This document shows, piece after piece, positions 23,936-32,081 of a stretch of 64,000 bases of DNA. The stretch is from Streptomyces sp. NBC_00670. GTDB lineage: Bacteria > Actinomycetota > Actinomycetes > Streptomycetales > Streptomycetaceae. A program made the translations under genes and the position numbers. The notes beneath the pieces are model-generated. The model searched no databases. It was not told the DNA's origin and was given only the letters and a program-made list of their open reading frames with translations. Every line of letters begins with the position of its first letter. Position 1 is the first letter of the stretch. The stretch is taken from positions 6,325,001-6,389,000 of the forward strand of contig NZ_CP109017.1 of NCBI RefSeq assembly GCF_036226765.1, in the 5' to 3' direction.

Positions 23936-25138
23936 TCAGCGTTCGAGGACGAGTGCGAGGCCCTGGCCGACGCCGATGCACAGCGTGGCGACGCCGACTC
24001 CGCCGCCCTTGCGGGCGAGCTGGTGGGCGACGGTGCCGGCGAGACGGGCTCCGGAGGCGCCGAGGGGGTGGCCGAGGGCGATGGCGCCCCCCTGCGGGTT
24101 GAGGACCGCCGGGTCGAACTCGGGCCACTCGGCGAGGCAGCCGAGCACCTGGGCGGCGAACGCCTCGTTCAGCTCCAGCACGTCGAGGTCGGCGAAGGAC
24201 CTCCCCGCCTTGGCGAGGGCCCGGTTGACGGCCTCGACGGGGGCGAGGCCGAAGTAGTGCGGGTCGACGGCGTGCACGCCGGTGGCGGAGACACGGGCGA
24301 GGGGCTCGCGGCCGGTGGCCCTCAGGCCCTCCTCGTCGGTCAGGAGCAGGGCGGCGGCGCCGTCGTTCAACGGCGAGGCGTTCCCGGCGGTGACGGTCCC
24401 GCCGTCCTTGCGGAAGGACGGCTTGAGCTTGGCCATCGTGTCGAGGGAGGCGTTGCCGCGTACGGACTCGTCGGCGTCGAAGAGGACCTGCTCGCCCTTG
24501 CGCCGCGGGACCGGCACGGGAGTGATCTCCGCGTCGAACAACCCTTCGGCCTGCGCCTTCGCCGCCTTCTGGTGGCTCCCGAACGCGAACTCGTCCTGCT
24601 GCTCGCGGCCGATCCCGTGCTTGTCGGCGATGAGTTCGGCCGATTCGCCGAGCGGGACGGTCCACTGCGGGTCCATGTCCGGGTTGGCCATGCGCCAGCC
24701 GAGGGTGGTGGAGTACAGCTCGGTATGGGCGGCGGGGAAGGGCTTGTCGCTCTTGGGCAGGACGTACGGGGCCCGGGTCATCGACTCGACGCCGCCCGCC
24801 AGGACGACGGAGGCGTCTCCGACGGCGATGGCGCGGGCCGCCTGGACGACGGCTTCGAGCCCGGAGGCGCACAGGCGGTTGACGGTGACGCCGGGCACGG
24901 AGGTCGGCAGCCCGGCGAGCAGGCCTGCCATGCGGGCGACGTTGCGGTTCTCCTCGCCGGCGCCGTTGGCGTTGCCGTAGTAGACGTCCTCGATGCGGGA
25001 GGGGTCCAAGTCGGGCGTACGGGCGAGGAGTTGGCGGATGGTATGGGCGGCGAGGTCGTCCGGGCGGACGGAGGCCAGGCCGCCGTTGTAGCGGCCGATC
25101 GGGGTACGGACCGCGTCGACGAGGTAGACGTCCTTCAC
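23936..25138 (-). CDS. pcaF: 3-oxoadipyl-CoA thiolase
   Basis: 400 residues from the GTG at 25138 (GTGA overlap with the pcaJ stop); this is the usual length for PcaF. Thiolase motifs: NRLCASGLEAV with the acyl-accepting Cys, LNEAFAAQ, GGAIALGHPLGASGAR and CIGVGQG near the end with the second Cys. Cleaves 3-oxoadipyl-CoA to succinyl-CoA and acetyl-CoA, the last step of the beta-ketoadipate pathway. The alternative of a general acetyl-CoA acetyltransferase is unlikely given the operon. Confidence 0.95.
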   Translation of the reverse strand: MKDVYLVDAVRTPIGRYNGGLASVRPDDLAAHTIRQLLARTPDLDPSRIEDVYYGNANGAGEENRNVARMAGLLAGLPTSVPGVTVNRLCASGLEAVVQAARAIAVGDASVVLAGGVESMTRAPYVLPKSDKPFPAAHTELYSTTLGWRMANPDMDPQWTVPLGESAELIADKHGIGREQQDEFAFGSHQKAAKAQAEGLFDAEITPVPVPRRKGEQVLFDADESVRGNASLDTMAKLKPSFRKDGGTVTAGNASPLNDGAAALLLTDEEGLRATGREPLARVSATGVHAVDPHYFGLAPVEAVNRALAKAGRSFADLDVLELNEAFAAQVLGCLAEWPEFDPAVLNPQGGAIALGHPLGASGARLAGTVAHQLARKGGGVGVATLCIGVGQGLALVLER

Positions 25139-25788
25139 AGCAGCTCCTCCAGGCCCTTCGCGAGGGTGAGTTCGGCGTCGGTCGCGGCGGTGATCTCCGC
25201 CACCGTCACACCGGGGGCGGTCTCGACGAGGACGAGTCCGTCGTCGGTGACGTCCAGGACGCCGAGGTCGGTGATGATCCGGTCGACGCACCCCTTGCCG
25301 GTCAGCGGCAGCGCGCACTCGGTGCGGATCTTCGGCGAGCCGTCCTTGGCGGTGTGCGTCATCACGACGATGACCGTACGGGCGCCGTGGACGAGGTCCA
25401 TCGCCCCGCCGATCCCGGTGACCATCTTGCCCGGGACGGCCCAGTTGGCCAGGTCGCCCTTCTCGGAGACCTGCATGGCGCCCAGTACGGCGACGTCGAT
25501 GTGACCGCCGCGGATCATGCCGAAGGAGAGCGCCGAGTCGAAGAAGGAGGCGCCCGGCAGGACCGTGACGGTCTCCTTGCCCGCGTTGATCAGGTCCGGG
25601 TCGACGGCGTCCTCGGCGGGGTAGGGGCCGGTGCCCAGGATGCCGTTCTCGGACTCGAGGATCACCTCGACGTCGGAGGGGAGGTAGTTCGGGATCAGGG
25701 TGGGCAGGCCGATGCCCAGGTTGACGTACTGGCCGTCCCGAAGTTCACGGGCCGCGCGGGCGGCCATCTGCTCGCGTGTCCAGGCCAT
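25135..25788 (-). CDS. pcaJ: 3-oxoadipate CoA-transferase, beta subunit
   Basis: 217 residues. Class I CoA-transferase beta subunit; ESENGILG contains the catalytic glutamate. Moves CoA from succinyl-CoA to 3-oxoadipate together with PcaI. Its start codon overlaps the last base of the pcaI stop, and its stop overlaps the pcaF start. Confidence 0.95.
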   Translation of the reverse strand: MAWTREQMAARAARELRDGQYVNLGIGLPTLIPNYLPSDVEVILESENGILGTGPYPAEDAVDPDLINAGKETVTVLPGASFFDSALSFGMIRGGHIDVAVLGAMQVSEKGDLANWAVPGKMVTGIGGAMDLVHGARTVIVVMTHTAKDGSPKIRTECALPLTGKGCVDRIITDLGVLDVTDDGLVLVETAPGVTVAEITAATDAELTLAKGLEELL

Positions 25789-26543
25789 CAGGAACTCACC
25801 GTCCGCTTCTCGATCCGCTTGTCGGCCGCCTGCTCGGGGGTGAGCGCGACCACGCGCTGCACGAAGATGCCGGGCAGATGGACCGCGTCCGGCTCGATCT
25901 CGCCGGGCTCCACCAGTTCCTCGACCTCGGCGATCGCGACCCTGCCCGCCATGGCCGCCAGCGGGTTGAAGTTGCGGGTGGACCTGTGGAAGACGAGGTT
26001 GCCGTGCCGGTCGCCCTTCGCGGCCCGGACCAGCGCGAAGTCGGTGCGGATGCCGCGCTCCAGCACGTACTCCGTGCCGTCGAACTCGCGGACCTCCTTG
26101 GGCGGCGAGGCCAGCGCGACCCCGCCGGAGCCGTCGTAGCGCCAGGGCAGCCCGCCCTCGGCGACCTGGGTGCCGACGCCCGCCGGGGTGTAGAACGCGG
26201 GGATCCCGGCGCCGCCGGCCCGCAGCCGCTCGGCCAGCGTGCCCTGCGGGATGAGCTCCAGCTCCAGTTCGCCGCCGAGGTACTGCCGGGCGAACTCCTT
26301 GTTCCCGCCGATGTAGGAGCCGGTCACCCGGACGATCCGCCCGGCCGCGAGCAGCACCGCGAGGCCTGACTCCATGGCGCCGCAGTTGTTGGAGACCACG
26401 CTCAGTCCGCCGACGCCCCGCTCGTACAGCGCCTCGATCAGCACGTTCGGCACACCGCTGAGCCCGAACCCGCCCACCGCGAGCGACGCGCCCTCCGGTA
26501 CGTCCGCCACCGCCTCCGCGGCCGTGGCGATCACCTTGTCCAT
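25788..26543 (-). CDS. pcaI: 3-oxoadipate CoA-transferase, alpha subunit
   Basis: 251 residues with the class I CoA-transferase glycine loop VGGFGLSGVPNVL and SNNCG. First gene of the pcaIJFHGBL operon, divergent from the MarR-type regulator gene pcaV; related palindromes lie in the shared 231-bp promoter region. Together with PcaJ it activates 3-oxoadipate to its CoA thioester. Confidence 0.95.
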   Translation of the reverse strand: MDKVIATAAEAVADVPEGASLAVGGFGLSGVPNVLIEALYERGVGGLSVVSNNCGAMESGLAVLLAAGRIVRVTGSYIGGNKEFARQYLGGELELELIPQGTLAERLRAGGAGIPAFYTPAGVGTQVAEGGLPWRYDGSGGVALASPPKEVREFDGTEYVLERGIRTDFALVRAAKGDRHGNLVFHRSTRNFNPLAAMAGRVAIAEVEELVEPGEIEPDAVHLPGIFVQRVVALTPEQAADKRIEKRTVSS

Positions 26544-26580
26544 CCGTGCGGCTCCTTCGTCGTCGAAGCGGGGCGTTTAG

Positions 26581-26592
26581 TCAGCGCACTGA
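26581..26592. promoter_or_regulatory. palindrome TCAGCGCACTGA, candidate PcaV site 1
   Basis: Perfect inverted repeat (TCAG, 4-bp centre, CTGA) 38 bp before the pcaI start. Its core GCGCACTGA resembles GTGCACTG elements at 26679-26688 and 26730-26739. Placement fits repression of the pca operon by the adjacent MarR protein. Confidence 0.5.
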
Positions 26593-26678
26593 GTATTTCA
26601 GCGAGGTGAGCCACACGCTGCCACCGCGCGTCGGTGCCGTCAAGACCTCGACAGTAAATTCGCAGGTCACAGCGGCAA

Positions 26679-26739
26679 TGGTGCACTGGTGGAAGGGTGC
26701 GACACGGTCCCCTTCCCCCGGATATCATTCAGTGCACCA
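26679..26739. promoter_or_regulatory. inverted pair TGGTGCACTG / CAGTGCACCA, candidate PcaV sites 2 and 3
   Basis: TGGTGCACTG at 26679-26688 and its exact reverse complement CAGTGCACCA at 26730-26739, 51 bp apart, the second 36 bp before the pcaV start. They share GTGCACTG with the palindrome near pcaI, suggesting one regulator binds all three. Confidence 0.45.
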
Positions 26740-26774
26740 ACGAAATCCGGCACCCGGCATCCCGAGGAGCTCAC

Positions 26775-27215
26775 ATGGCCGCGGTGGACCTCTCCACCCA
26801 TCCCGGGCACCTGGCCCGGCGGCTCCAGCAGGCGCACTACCTGCTGTGGAACACGATGGTCTCCGAGGAGATCACCTCGCCCCAGTTCGCGGTGCTCAAC
26901 GCGCTCGTCGCCGAGCCGGGGCTCGACCAGCGCACGGTGGGGGAGCGGGTCGGCCTGGACCGGTCGACCATCGCCGAGGTCATCAGCCGGCTGAGCCGCC
27001 GGGGTCTGCTCGACAAGGTCCGCGACCCGCGGGACGGCCGCCGCTTCCTGCTCGACCTGACCGAGGAGGGCGGGCGCGTCCACCGCCGGCTGACGGTCCG
27101 CACGGCGCGGATGAACCAGGTCTTCCTCGCCCCGCTCACCGCCGAGGAGCAGGAGCAGTTCTTCGCCCTCATCGGCCGGGTGTCCGACGCGGCGGAGAAG
27201 CTGCGCGCGGTCTGA
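26775..27215 (+). CDS. pcaV: MarR-family regulator of the pca operon
   Basis: 146 residues from ATG 26775 (GAGGAGC upstream). Winged helix-turn-helix of MarR type: TSPQFAVLNALVAEPGLDQRTVGERVGLDRSTIAEVISRL (in parts) and the wing with VRDPRDGRRFLLDLT. Divergently placed from pcaI. In S. coelicolor the MarR protein PcaV represses the same operon and is released by protocatechuate; identity here rests on sequence type, length and position. It probably also represses itself. Confidence 0.88.
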   Translation: MAAVDLSTHPGHLARRLQQAHYLLWNTMVSEEITSPQFAVLNALVAEPGLDQRTVGERVGLDRSTIAEVISRLSRRGLLDKVRDPRDGRRFLLDLTEEGGRVHRRLTVRTARMNQVFLAPLTAEEQEQFFALIGRVSDAAEKLRAV

Positions 27216-27241
27216 GCCCGTGGGGCGCCCGGGCCGGTCCG

Positions 27242-28282
27242 TCACGGCTTCTTCGCCAGCACCACCCACACCTGGCCCTTGGCGAAGTTCAGCGGCGCAC
27301 CGTCCGCGGTGGTGAACTTCGTGCCGTCCGTCGCGGAGTCCCGCTTCCAGTGGCCCTCGTACGCGCGGCCGTCGCGCAGCACCTCCGCCCGGCCCGTGCC
27401 CACGGTCTGCGTGTACGGCGTCGTGCTGCCGAGGTAGTCGTGGAAGCGGGAGGCGCGCACGGTCACGTACTGCACGACCACCGTGGCGGGGGCCACCCGG
27501 GTGCCGTCGGTCGTCACGGTCGGCCGTCCGTCCGTCGAGACCAGCCAGCGGTGCCGGTCGGCGGACCAGGCGAAGGCGAACCGGGCCGCCGGGAAGCGGA
27601 CCGTGCGGTCGGTCTCGGGGGAGCCGCCCGAGGGCGCGTCACCGAAGGTGAAGCCGGTGGTGAGCGCGTCCGCGCCCGGCGCGGACTTCAGCAGCGCGCG
27701 CGGGTGCAGGAAGAGGTCGTGCGGTGCCGGGCGGCCCTTCGCCCGGTCGTACGCGTCCGGGGCCGACTCCGGGGTCGCGGCCCGCAGGGGTGCCTTGTCG
27801 ATCAGGGGGAGGAGCTTGTGCTGGGCGCCGGAGAAGGCGAGCGTCGGGTCGTCGAACTGGCGCAGCAGCTCCAGGTCGGACTCGCGTGCGCTGCGGACGG
27901 GGCCGACCGCCTCGGGCAGCTCGGTGGCGAACACGGCCATCAGCCGGCTCAGGCCGCCCTCGACCTGCTCGGCGTAGACGACGTCCGCCGCGTCGAGCCC
28001 GGCCTGCGGGCGGGCCGGGCCCACGTTGTCGACCTTGACGGCGAGCAGTGGTCCGGCGGGCCGGGCGCTCTCGCCGGGGCTGCGGCTGTGCCTCCCGGAG
28101 CCGCCGTCGTCCGCGCCGCCGCCGTCCCCGCCGGTGCAGCCCGCGAGGAGCGGGCCCAGCAGGGCGGCGGCGACCAGGCCTGTCAGGCCCGCCGTCCGTG
28201 TCGTCCGCGTCGTCCGCGGCCTCGCGGCCGCCGTCGTCCGCGTTCTCGCGGCCGGTCGGGCCGCCCCCGTCGTGCGTCTCAT
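27242..28282 (-). CDS. DUF3048-family lipoprotein
   Basis: 346 residues from ATG 28282; a GTG two codons upstream is an alternative. An Arg/Thr-rich N-terminus leads into a hydrophobic stretch and a lipobox LLAGC. The mature part has the DUF3048 pattern (LLAVKVDNVGPARPQAGLDAADVVYAEQVEGG, in parts; VGPVRSARESDLELL; LNFAKGQVWVVLA at the C-terminus), as in Bacillus YerB. It is anchored at the outer face of the membrane. Function unknown; some distant relatives are associated with cell-wall processes. Confidence 0.87.
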   Translation of the reverse strand: MRRTTGAARPAARTRTTAAARPRTTRTTRTAGLTGLVAAALLGPLLAGCTGGDGGGADDGGSGRHSRSPGESARPAGPLLAVKVDNVGPARPQAGLDAADVVYAEQVEGGLSRLMAVFATELPEAVGPVRSARESDLELLRQFDDPTLAFSGAQHKLLPLIDKAPLRAATPESAPDAYDRAKGRPAPHDLFLHPRALLKSAPGADALTTGFTFGDAPSGGSPETDRTVRFPAARFAFAWSADRHRWLVSTDGRPTVTTDGTRVAPATVVVQYVTVRASRFHDYLGSTTPYTQTVGTGRAEVLRDGRAYEGHWKRDSATDGTKFTTADGAPLNFAKGQVWVVLAKKP

Positions 28283-28449
28283 GCCCACCCGTCAATTGTG
28301 TGACCTTCGTACGATCCCTGCCATACCGGTGCGGAGCGCGTGGCGCGCCCCGGACAGGGCCGTTCCGGGCAACGGGGCGGGTTCGCGCACGGCGCCCCGG
28401 GTACCCGTCGGTCCCTACCCAGCGGACCTGAACGAAGGGGCACGAGCCG

Positions 28450-29640
28450 ATGAAGGCAGTGACGTGGCAGGGCAAACGGGACGTGCGCGTGGAGGACGTG
28501 CCCGACCCGCGCATCGAGCAGCCCACGGACGCGGTCATCCGCATCACCTCCAGCGGCCTGTGCGGCTCCGACCTGCACCTGTACGAGGTGCTGACGCCGT
28601 TCATGACCCCGGGCGACATCCTGGGCCACGAGCCCATGGGCATCGTCGAGGAGGTCGGGGCCGAGGTGACGAACCTGCGGCCGGGCGACCGCGTGGTCGT
28701 ACCGTTCCAGATCGCCTGCGGGCACTGCTGGATGTGCGGCACGGGGCTCTACACGCAGTGCGAGACCACCCAGGTGTCCGGCGAGGGCATGGGCGCCGCG
28801 CTGTTCGGCTACACCCGGCTCTACGGCGCCGTGCCGGGCGCCCAGGCCGAGTACCTGCGGGTGCCGCAGGCGCAGTTCGGGCCGATGAAGGTGCCCGAGG
28901 GGCCGCCGGACGACCGCTTCGTCTACCTCTCGGACGTGCTGCCCACCGCCTGGCAGGCGGTCCAGTACGCGGCCGTCCCGGCCGGCGGCACCGTCGCCGT
29001 GCTCGGCCTCGGGCCGATCGGGGACATGGCCTGCCGGATCGCCCTCCACCAGGGTGCCGAGCGGGTGTTCGGCGTGGACCTCGTGCCCGAGCGGCTGCGG
29101 CGGATGCGGGAGCGCGGTGTGGAGACGTTCGACCTGCGCGACTTCGACAGCGAGAAGGAGCTCGTCGAGGCGATCCGCGACAAGACCGCCGGGCGCGGCC
29201 CGGACGCCGTCATCGACGCGGTCGGCACGGAGGCGCACGGCAGTGGGACCGCGAAGCTCGCGCAGACCGCGGCGGGTGTGCTGCCGCGGGCGATCGGCTC
29301 GAAGATCGCGGAACGGTTCAGCGTCGACCGGCTCGCCGCGCTGTACACGGCGATCGACCTGGTGCGGCGGGGCGGCACGATCTCGCTGTCCGGGGTGTAC
29401 GGGGGGCAGGCGGACCCGATGCCGCTGCTCACCATGTTCGACAAACAGATCCAGCTGCGCATGGGCCAGGCGAACGTGCGCCGCTGGACCGACGACATCA
29501 TCCCCCTCCTCACGGAGGCGGACCCCCTGGGCGTCGACACGTTCGCGACGCACCACGTCCCCCTGTCGGACGCGCCCCACGCGTACGACATGTTCCAGAA
29601 GAAGCAGGAGGGCGCGGTCAAGGTCCTGATGAAGCCGTAG
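28450..29640 (+). CDS. zinc-dependent alcohol dehydrogenase (formaldehyde-dehydrogenase-like MDR)
   Basis: 396 residues. Medium-chain dehydrogenase: catalytic zinc site in GLCGSDLHLYE and GHEPMGIVEEVG, structural zinc Cys cluster in IACGHCWMCGTGLYTQCE, and a Rossmann motif VLGLGPIGDMACR. The long insertion and EAHGSGTAKLAQ region place it with glutathione-independent formaldehyde dehydrogenase-like enzymes. Formaldehyde is released by VanAB, but the gene is 16 kb away, so a link is speculation. Single gene; convergent with the ligase across a type-A/B repeat. Confidence 0.88.
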   Translation: MKAVTWQGKRDVRVEDVPDPRIEQPTDAVIRITSSGLCGSDLHLYEVLTPFMTPGDILGHEPMGIVEEVGAEVTNLRPGDRVVVPFQIACGHCWMCGTGLYTQCETTQVSGEGMGAALFGYTRLYGAVPGAQAEYLRVPQAQFGPMKVPEGPPDDRFVYLSDVLPTAWQAVQYAAVPAGGTVAVLGLGPIGDMACRIALHQGAERVFGVDLVPERLRRMRERGVETFDLRDFDSEKELVEAIRDKTAGRGPDAVIDAVGTEAHGSGTAKLAQTAAGVLPRAIGSKIAERFSVDRLAALYTAIDLVRRGGTISLSGVYGGQADPMPLLTMFDKQIQLRMGQANVRRWTDDIIPLLTEADPLGVDTFATHHVPLSDAPHAYDMFQKKQEGAVKVLMKP

Positions 29641-29714
29641 GGGGTCTTTCGCGAAGCGCCCAACCGCTCGGGAGCTTCTGTGGTTCGGCGGCTGCGGGGG
29701 CGTCGTGGCCGGTC

Positions 29715-29827
29715 GCGCAGTTCCCCGCGCCCCTGACACCCCGCGCCCTGAAGGGGCGCGGGGAACTGCGCGAGCAACCACCCACCCGCCCGCAGAGGAC
29801 GGGGAGGGTAGGGGCGGCGGGGGCGAA
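29715..29827. repeat. type-A inverted repeat plus type-B block, copy 2
   Basis: Perfect 20-bp arms GCGCAGTTCCCCGCGCCCCT (29715-29734) and its reverse complement (29752-29771), then the type-B block (about 29797-29827) ending 5 nt before the ligase stop. Lies between convergent genes and probably terminates both. Confidence 0.85.
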
Positions 29828-29832
29828 ACCCC

Positions 29833-30903
29833 TCACAGGGCGCCCCCCAACACCTCCGCCAAGTCGTACCGCACCGGCTCCTCCAGTTGGCCGAACGTGC
29901 AGCTCGCCGCGTCCCGGTCCACCCGCCACCGCCGAAACCGCGCCGTATGGCGAAACCGCACCCCGTTCTCCATATGGTCGTACGCCACCTCGGCCACCCG
30001 CTCCGGCCGCACCGGCACCCACGACAGATCCTTCTTCCCCGACCACCGACTCGGCGCCCCCGGCAACCGCGCCCCCGCATGCGCCGCCTCGTCCCCCCAC
30101 GCCGCCCACGGATGCCCCGCCACGTCCTCCATCCGCAGCGGCTCCAGCTCCTCCACCAGCTCCGCCCGCCGCTTCATCGTGAACGCCGCGCACACCCCCA
30201 CGTGCTGCAGCACCCCCGCCCCGTCGTACAGCCCGAGCAGCAGCGAGCCGACGACCGGGCCGCTCTTGTGGAAGCGGTACCCGGCCACCACCACGTCCGC
30301 CGTCCGCTCGTGCTTGATCTTGAACATCGCCCGCTCGTCCGGCCGGTACCGCAACGTCAGCGGCTTGGCCACCACCCCGTCGAGCCCCGCCCCCTCGAAC
30401 TGTTCGAACCACCGCTCGGCCTCCGCCCGGTCGCGCGTCGCGGGCGCCAGGTGCACCGGCGCCGAGACACCGGCGAGCGCCCGCTCCAGCAGCGCGCGCC
30501 GGTCCGTGAGCGGGGCGGACAGCAGCGCCTCGTCGTCCAGCGCCAGCAGATCGAACGCGACGAACGACGCCGGCGTCCGCTCGGCGAGCGTCCGCACCCG
30601 CGAGGCCGCCGGGTGGATGCGCTCGCTCAGCGCGTCGAAGTCCAGCCGTCCGTCCCGGGCGACCACGATCTCCCCGTCCACCACGCACCGCTCCGGCAGC
30701 CGCTCCCGCAGCGCGTCCACCAACTCGGGGAAGTACCTGGTCAGCGGCTTGCCATTGCGGCTGCCCAGCTCCACCTCGGCGCCGTCGCGGAAGACGATCG
30801 CCCGGAACCCGTCCCACTTCGCCTCGTACTGCATGTCCGGCGGAATCCGCGCCACGGACTTGGCGAGCATCGGCAGAACGGGAGGCATCACCGGCAGGTC
30901 CAT
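29833..30903 (-). CDS. ATP-dependent DNA ligase (LigD-ligase-domain type)
   Basis: 356 residues. Nucleotidyltransferase motif I EAKWDGFRAI contains the AMP-accepting lysine; RNGKPLTRYFPEL (motif Ia region), CVVDGEIVV (motif III) and the C-terminal OB-fold with KIKHERTADVVVAGYR (motif V) are visible. It seals DNA nicks and breaks. It corresponds to a stand-alone ligase domain of the bacterial end-joining system and is divergent from a gene for the polymerase domain, 74 bp apart. No Ku gene is in the window. Confidence 0.92.
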   Translation of the reverse strand: MDLPVMPPVLPMLAKSVARIPPDMQYEAKWDGFRAIVFRDGAEVELGSRNGKPLTRYFPELVDALRERLPERCVVDGEIVVARDGRLDFDALSERIHPAASRVRTLAERTPASFVAFDLLALDDEALLSAPLTDRRALLERALAGVSAPVHLAPATRDRAEAERWFEQFEGAGLDGVVAKPLTLRYRPDERAMFKIKHERTADVVVAGYRFHKSGPVVGSLLLGLYDGAGVLQHVGVCAAFTMKRRAELVEELEPLRMEDVAGHPWAAWGDEAAHAGARLPGAPSRWSGKKDLSWVPVRPERVAEVAYDHMENGVRFRHTARFRRWRVDRDAASCTFGQLEEPVRYDLAEVLGGAL

Positions 30904-30977
30904 GGCCCGATTCTGCGGCCGTACGCCCGCCTTCGCCCGGTGTGCGAGGTATGCGGCGTACGCCTACCGTGGCTCGC

Positions 30978-32036
30978 ATGGGCGAAGCGGTGGAACTGCG
31001 GGTGGCGGGGCGGACCGTACGGCTGTCCAGCCCGGACAAGGTGTTCTTTCCGGAGCGCGGCTTCACCAAGCTGGACGTCGCGCGCTACTACCAGGCCGTC
31101 GCCCCCGGCATCCTGCGCGCCCTGCGCGACCGCCCCACCACCCTGGAGCGGTACCCGGACGGCGTCGGCGGCGAGTGGTTCTTCCAGAAGCGCGCGCCCA
31201 AGGGCATGCCCGACTGGATCCCCACCGCCCACATCACCTTCCCCAGCGGCCGCAGCGCCGACGAGATGTGCCCCACCGAGGAGGCCGCCGTCCTGTGGGC
31301 CGCCCAGTACGGCACCCTCACCTTCCACCCCTGGCCGGTGCGGCGCACGGACGTCGACCGGCCCGACGAACTCCGCATCGACCTCGACCCGCAGCCCGGC
31401 ACCGGCTACGTCGAGGCCGTCCGCGCCGCCCACGAACTCCGCGCCGTACTGGAGGAGTTCGGCGGGCTGCGCGGCTGGCCCAAGACCTCCGGCGGCCGGG
31501 GACTGCACGTCTTCGTGCCGATCGAGCCGCGCTGGACCTTCACCCAGGTCCGCCGCGCCGCCATCGCCGTCGCCCGCGAGGTCGAGCGCCGGATGCCGGA
31601 ACAGGTCACCACCGCGTGGTGGAAGGAGGAACGCGGGAGCAAGACCTTCGTCGACTACAACCAGACCGCCCGTGACCGCACCATCGCCTCCGCCTACTCG
31701 GTACGGCCCAAGGCGCACGCCCCCGTCTCGGCCCCGCTGCGCTGGGACGAGGTCCCCGACGCCCGCCCCCGCGACTTCGACCTGGAGACCATGCCCCGCC
31801 GCTTCGCCGAACTCGGCGACGTCCACGCGGACATGGACGACCACGCCTACTCCCTGGACGCCCTCCTCGACCTCGCCCGCCGCGACGAGCACGAACACGG
31901 CCTCGGCGACCTGCCGTACCCGCCCGAGTACCCCAAGATGCCGGGCGAGCCCAAGCGCGTACAGCCCAGCCGCGCCCGCAAGGACGCCCCGGCGCACCCG
32001 CGCGGTGGCCGTCGGAGCACGGCCGGGGACGGGTGA
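30978..32036 (+). CDS. LigD-type polymerase/primase domain protein
   Basis: 352 residues from ATG 30978; the longer frame upstream lacks the conserved start. PolDom (archaeo-eukaryotic primase superfamily): VRLSSPDKVFFPERGFTKLDVARYY (in parts), the metal-binding RIDLDPQPGTGY with two Asp, and KTSGGRGLHVFVPI. This domain adds nucleotides to DNA ends during non-homologous end joining. The last 30 residues are basic. The divergent neighbour encodes the ligase; together they replace the multidomain LigD of mycobacteria. Confidence 0.92.
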   Translation: MGEAVELRVAGRTVRLSSPDKVFFPERGFTKLDVARYYQAVAPGILRALRDRPTTLERYPDGVGGEWFFQKRAPKGMPDWIPTAHITFPSGRSADEMCPTEEAAVLWAAQYGTLTFHPWPVRRTDVDRPDELRIDLDPQPGTGYVEAVRAAHELRAVLEEFGGLRGWPKTSGGRGLHVFVPIEPRWTFTQVRRAAIAVAREVERRMPEQVTTAWWKEERGSKTFVDYNQTARDRTIASAYSVRPKAHAPVSAPLRWDEVPDARPRDFDLETMPRRFAELGDVHADMDDHAYSLDALLDLARRDEHEHGLGDLPYPPEYPKMPGEPKRVQPSRARKDAPAHPRGGRRSTAGDG

Positions 32037-32081
32037 GCGGCGGAGCTATCCTGACGGCAGCCCGCCGAGGAGGAGTGCCGA

